In this document: one piece after another, positions 62,289 through 64,000 of the stretch
Layout of the letters: every line of letters starts with the position of its first letter
Position numbering within the stretch: position 1 is the stretch's first letter
Origin: Nitrososphaerota archaeon
GTDB taxonomy: Archaea > Thermoproteota > Nitrososphaeria > Nitrososphaerales > Nitrosopumilaceae
Reading direction: 5' to 3'
Assembly (NCBI GenBank): GCA_028867785.1
Contig: JAGWFS010000005.1
Location: 62,001 to 126,000 of the forward strand
DNA: 64,000 nt
Translations under genes and position numbers: made by a program
Notes under the pieces: generated by a model
What the model was told of the DNA's origin: nothing
The model's input: only the letters and a program-made list of their open reading frames with translations
The model's database searches: none

Positions 62289-63546
62289 TCTTGTTTGACA
62301 GCAGTATGCCCGCGCCTATTGCAAAAAAGAGTGACAGGGAGACGAACCTGTAGGGCTGGTTTGTCTGGGTGGTAAAGCCTGTCAGAAACGGCGAGATCAA
62401 GAGTATGGCAAGTATGAATATCATCATCGTATCTGCGTGCAGTATGCCTCTTCTTGATGCGAAAAACAGCATTACCGTCAGAGGAAGCAAAAAGAGCACT
62501 ACGACATAGTCAAACCTCATCTGCATGGCCATTGCTGCAAATCCCTGCCAGAACTCTGAGGAGTCAAACGGCGAGGGTTTTCCTGCAAGACCTGTGTTGT
62601 ATGCGGCTGCACCTGCCGCAATTGCAACAGCAATGATGCCATACGAGGCAAGGGAATACACCTTGGATTTTTTTGGAATGTTTGATCTTGCTATGAAATA
62701 AAACGTCATTGGGAGAAACGCTATGGTGAGTGCCTTTGAAAATATTGAGAGAAGATACGGCGCGGGGGACGGCGGCCAGAACTTTTGTATGAGATACAGC
62801 GCAAAAAGATACAGCAGTATCCAGAAATTGTCATAGCTTGCAGTGGTGCTGTACGAGACAAAGATGTCGCTTTGCAGAAGCAGCGCCATGGAAACGAGTC
62901 CTGCAATCCTTCTTCCCGTGATGTTTTTTGTGAAAAAATATGTGAGCAAAAGAAGGGCGCCGCTTGCAACAAACGGGACTGCCCTGATGTTGCCAAGCCC
63001 AAGCGATGTTGAAAGCAACAGGTAGCGAAAATGCGGCTCAAAGCTCTTGCCAAACTGGGAGATGTTCCATGTCTCAACCCTGTGCTTTACATTGGTATAG
63101 TCTGCCCATGTCTCCTCCTTTGCAAGCGTTCCTGCAGTGACTGCTGCAAAGACTGCAAGTATTATTACAACTCCAATTAATGCCTGCTTTTTCGTTGCCT
63201 CGAACGTTGCAACCTTTCTTATCTTTGTCTGGCACTTTGATCTCTTGAAATATGCGATTCCGATAAAAAGCATGATTATGTTTACAATGATCAGCGGTGC
63301 CGCCAGGACTCCTGGCTGGAACGGGTTGACTACATTGGGGGAAAAGACATCTGACTGGAACGGGCTTGTTGTCCTTGCTATGAGGGCCGGGAATACCACT
63401 GCAACCAGACTGATGAGGACTGTTACCAGTGTAGGTATGAATACTGCCCAGGAAAGAAGATGCAGCCTGATTGAAAAAGTCCTTGCAGGCCTTGGCCCTT
63501 CTTCCTTTTTTCGTTCCTGATCGGGACTCTTCTTTTTGTCTGCCAA
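62254..63546 (-). CDS. Multi-pass membrane protein, GT-C glycosyltransferase-like
   Basis: The 430-residue protein has a charged N-terminus (MADKKKSPDQERKKEEG) and about nine to ten helices. The loop ETWADYTNVKHRVETWNISQ and the following PHFRYLLLSTSLGLGNIRAVPF resemble GT-C fold proteins (ArnT, PMT). A catalytic acidic pair is not obvious. It might add a sugar to the N-glycan acted on by the STT3 fusion, but this is inference only. Confidence 0.55.
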   Translation of the reverse strand: MADKKKSPDQERKKEEGPRPARTFSIRLHLLSWAVFIPTLVTVLISLVAVVFPALIARTTSPFQSDVFSPNVVNPFQPGVLAAPLIIVNIIMLFIGIAYFKRSKCQTKIRKVATFEATKKQALIGVVIILAVFAAVTAGTLAKEETWADYTNVKHRVETWNISQFGKSFEPHFRYLLLSTSLGLGNIRAVPFVASGALLLLTYFFTKNITGRRIAGLVSMALLLQSDIFVSYSTTASYDNFWILLYLFALYLIQKFWPPSPAPYLLSIFSKALTIAFLPMTFYFIARSNIPKKSKVYSLASYGIIAVAIAAGAAAYNTGLAGKPSPFDSSEFWQGFAAMAMQMRFDYVVVLFLLPLTVMLFFASRRGILHADTMMIFILAILLISPFLTGFTTQTNQPYRFVSLSLFFAIGAGILLSNKTRMQSELSSST

Positions 63547-63822
63547 ACGAATCTCATTGAATCTTTGGGTTTAAAAGCGAAACGGCAATTTGAGCCCTGC
63601 AATCCTCACACACGCCGGGTTTAAAGTTACATGCGCTTCAAGTGGAACCTGATTGATGCAAGACTGAAATGCCAGGTGTTCTGGCTTCCTGTACCTCTCG
63701 AATGGAAAAACCAGAGTTCAAAACCAGGTTTTGCACCTGAGACACATGCATGTAGCAGAGTTCTGGTATGGCAGCATGGATCCAAGCATGATCGCCTGCC
63801 AAAATCAAGTGTTTTGTAAAAC

Positions 63823-63846
63823 ACCTGAGGAATACGTTCCTCAGGT
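63823..63846. repeat. Perfect 10-bp hairpin with TACG loop
   Basis: ACCTGAGGAA and TTCCTCAGGT flank TACG, which as RNA is a UNCG-type tetraloop. A smaller inverted repeat GTTTT-GT-AAAAC sits just before it (63811-63822). Possible terminator or RNA structure. Confidence 0.6.
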
Positions 63847-63941
63847 CAAAGATGGATCCATGAAAACCGGGACTGGCATGCGATCTGTTTTCTGATCCGT
63901 ATGGGATGAATTTTTTTGTGATCGCCAGCTTTATTGTCACA

Positions 63942-63998
63942 ATGGTCTTATTGTGTTGTCCGTAATTTTTTTCTCCAACGATGCAGCAATAAGACCAT
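63942..63998. repeat. 12-bp perfect inverted repeat at the window edge
   Basis: ATGGTCTTATTG (63942-63953) and CAATAAGACCAT (63987-63998) are exact complements, with a 33-base T-rich gap. It may be a terminator hairpin or the terminal repeats of a tiny non-coding element. Confidence 0.55.
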
Positions 63999-64000
63999 GG

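Larger units (their letters stand above)
63547..64000. other. Right-edge stretch without supported gene, two inverted repeats
   Basis: Several short frames of 60-100 codons overlap each other on both strands and none has a recognisable product. TTTAAAAG at 63570 can serve the membrane protein gene. Two inverted repeats lie here: 63823-63846 and the pair 63942-63953/63987-63998. Confidence 0.4.

Noticed and set aside
63631-63819. Plus-strand frame of 62 codons with Trp and Cys
   Set aside because: It overlaps two opposite frames of similar size and none has a recognised feature.

Overview
The window is a piece of a Nitrososphaerota (Thaumarchaeota) chromosome. The evidence is an ESCRT-III-like CdvB, heterodimeric archaeal primase (PriL/PriS), aIF2 alpha and gamma, eS6, Nop10, an Sm-like protein, an RPA-type ssDNA-binding protein, an Lhr-type helicase, STT3/AglB, geranylgeranyl reductase, the archaeal aconitase-X pair of the modified mevalonate pathway, a bacterial-type MetK, and many tiny zinc-finger and exported proteins of the kind seen in ammonia-oxidising archaea. 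TTG and GTG starts are common. No ammonia-oxidation genes lie in the window, so the genus cannot be set from it.

Layout. 1-5000: end of a glycosyltransferase-like gene, a ThiI-like THUMP protein, a sulfate-activation and reduction pair (cysH, sat), an exported protein and endonuclease III. 5000-13500: an accessory stretch with truncated integrase and TcmP remnants, an HtrA protease, a zinc alcohol dehydrogenase, a FilR1-like regulator, a small exported protein plus tiny zinc-finger gene, a pirin/azoreductase pair, a decayed HxlR regulator joined to the tail of an MFS exporter, a haloperoxidase-like hydrolase and a HAD fragment. 13500-18100: the aconitase-X pair, convergent with a coupled AMMECR1/Mut7-C/NFACT operon. 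18200-21500: cobalamin genes cbiT, cbiL, cbiF and a racemase-fold protein without catalytic cysteines. 21600-31000: CdvB, uracil-DNA glycosylase, repeat-bearing exported proteins, glycyl-tRNA synthetase, endonuclease IV and primase.

31000-43000: UPF0182 membrane protein, an amidotransferase, a C39-like/TPR protein, HIT protein, tRNA-Gly, eS6, aIF2 gamma, a frameshifted PIN nuclease, a beta-lactamase-fold hydrolase, an STT3 oligosaccharyltransferase fused to a cyclophilin, Nop10 and aIF2 alpha. 43000-50000: CobO-type adenosyltransferase, geranylgeranyl reductase and a second cobalamin block (cbiA, cbiC, cbiX, cbiG, cbiD). 50000-59800: J-domain membrane protein, an NDUFA9-like SDR, MetK with an Sm-like protein, a RecA-family protein, a tRNA 3' half, an Lhr helicase, RPA and an ABC exporter. 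59800-64000: two divergent ribbon-helix-helix genes sharing three palindromic operators, exported proteins, tRNA-Gln, a decayed HicBA module and a GT-C-like membrane protein.

Most promising leads: the STT3-cyclophilin fusion, the NFACT/Mut7-C/AMMECR1 operon (a possible archaeal ribosome-quality-control unit with its own nuclease), the self-contained ribbon-helix-helix switch, and the orphan tRNA 3' half. No CRISPR array and no intact insertion sequence was seen.
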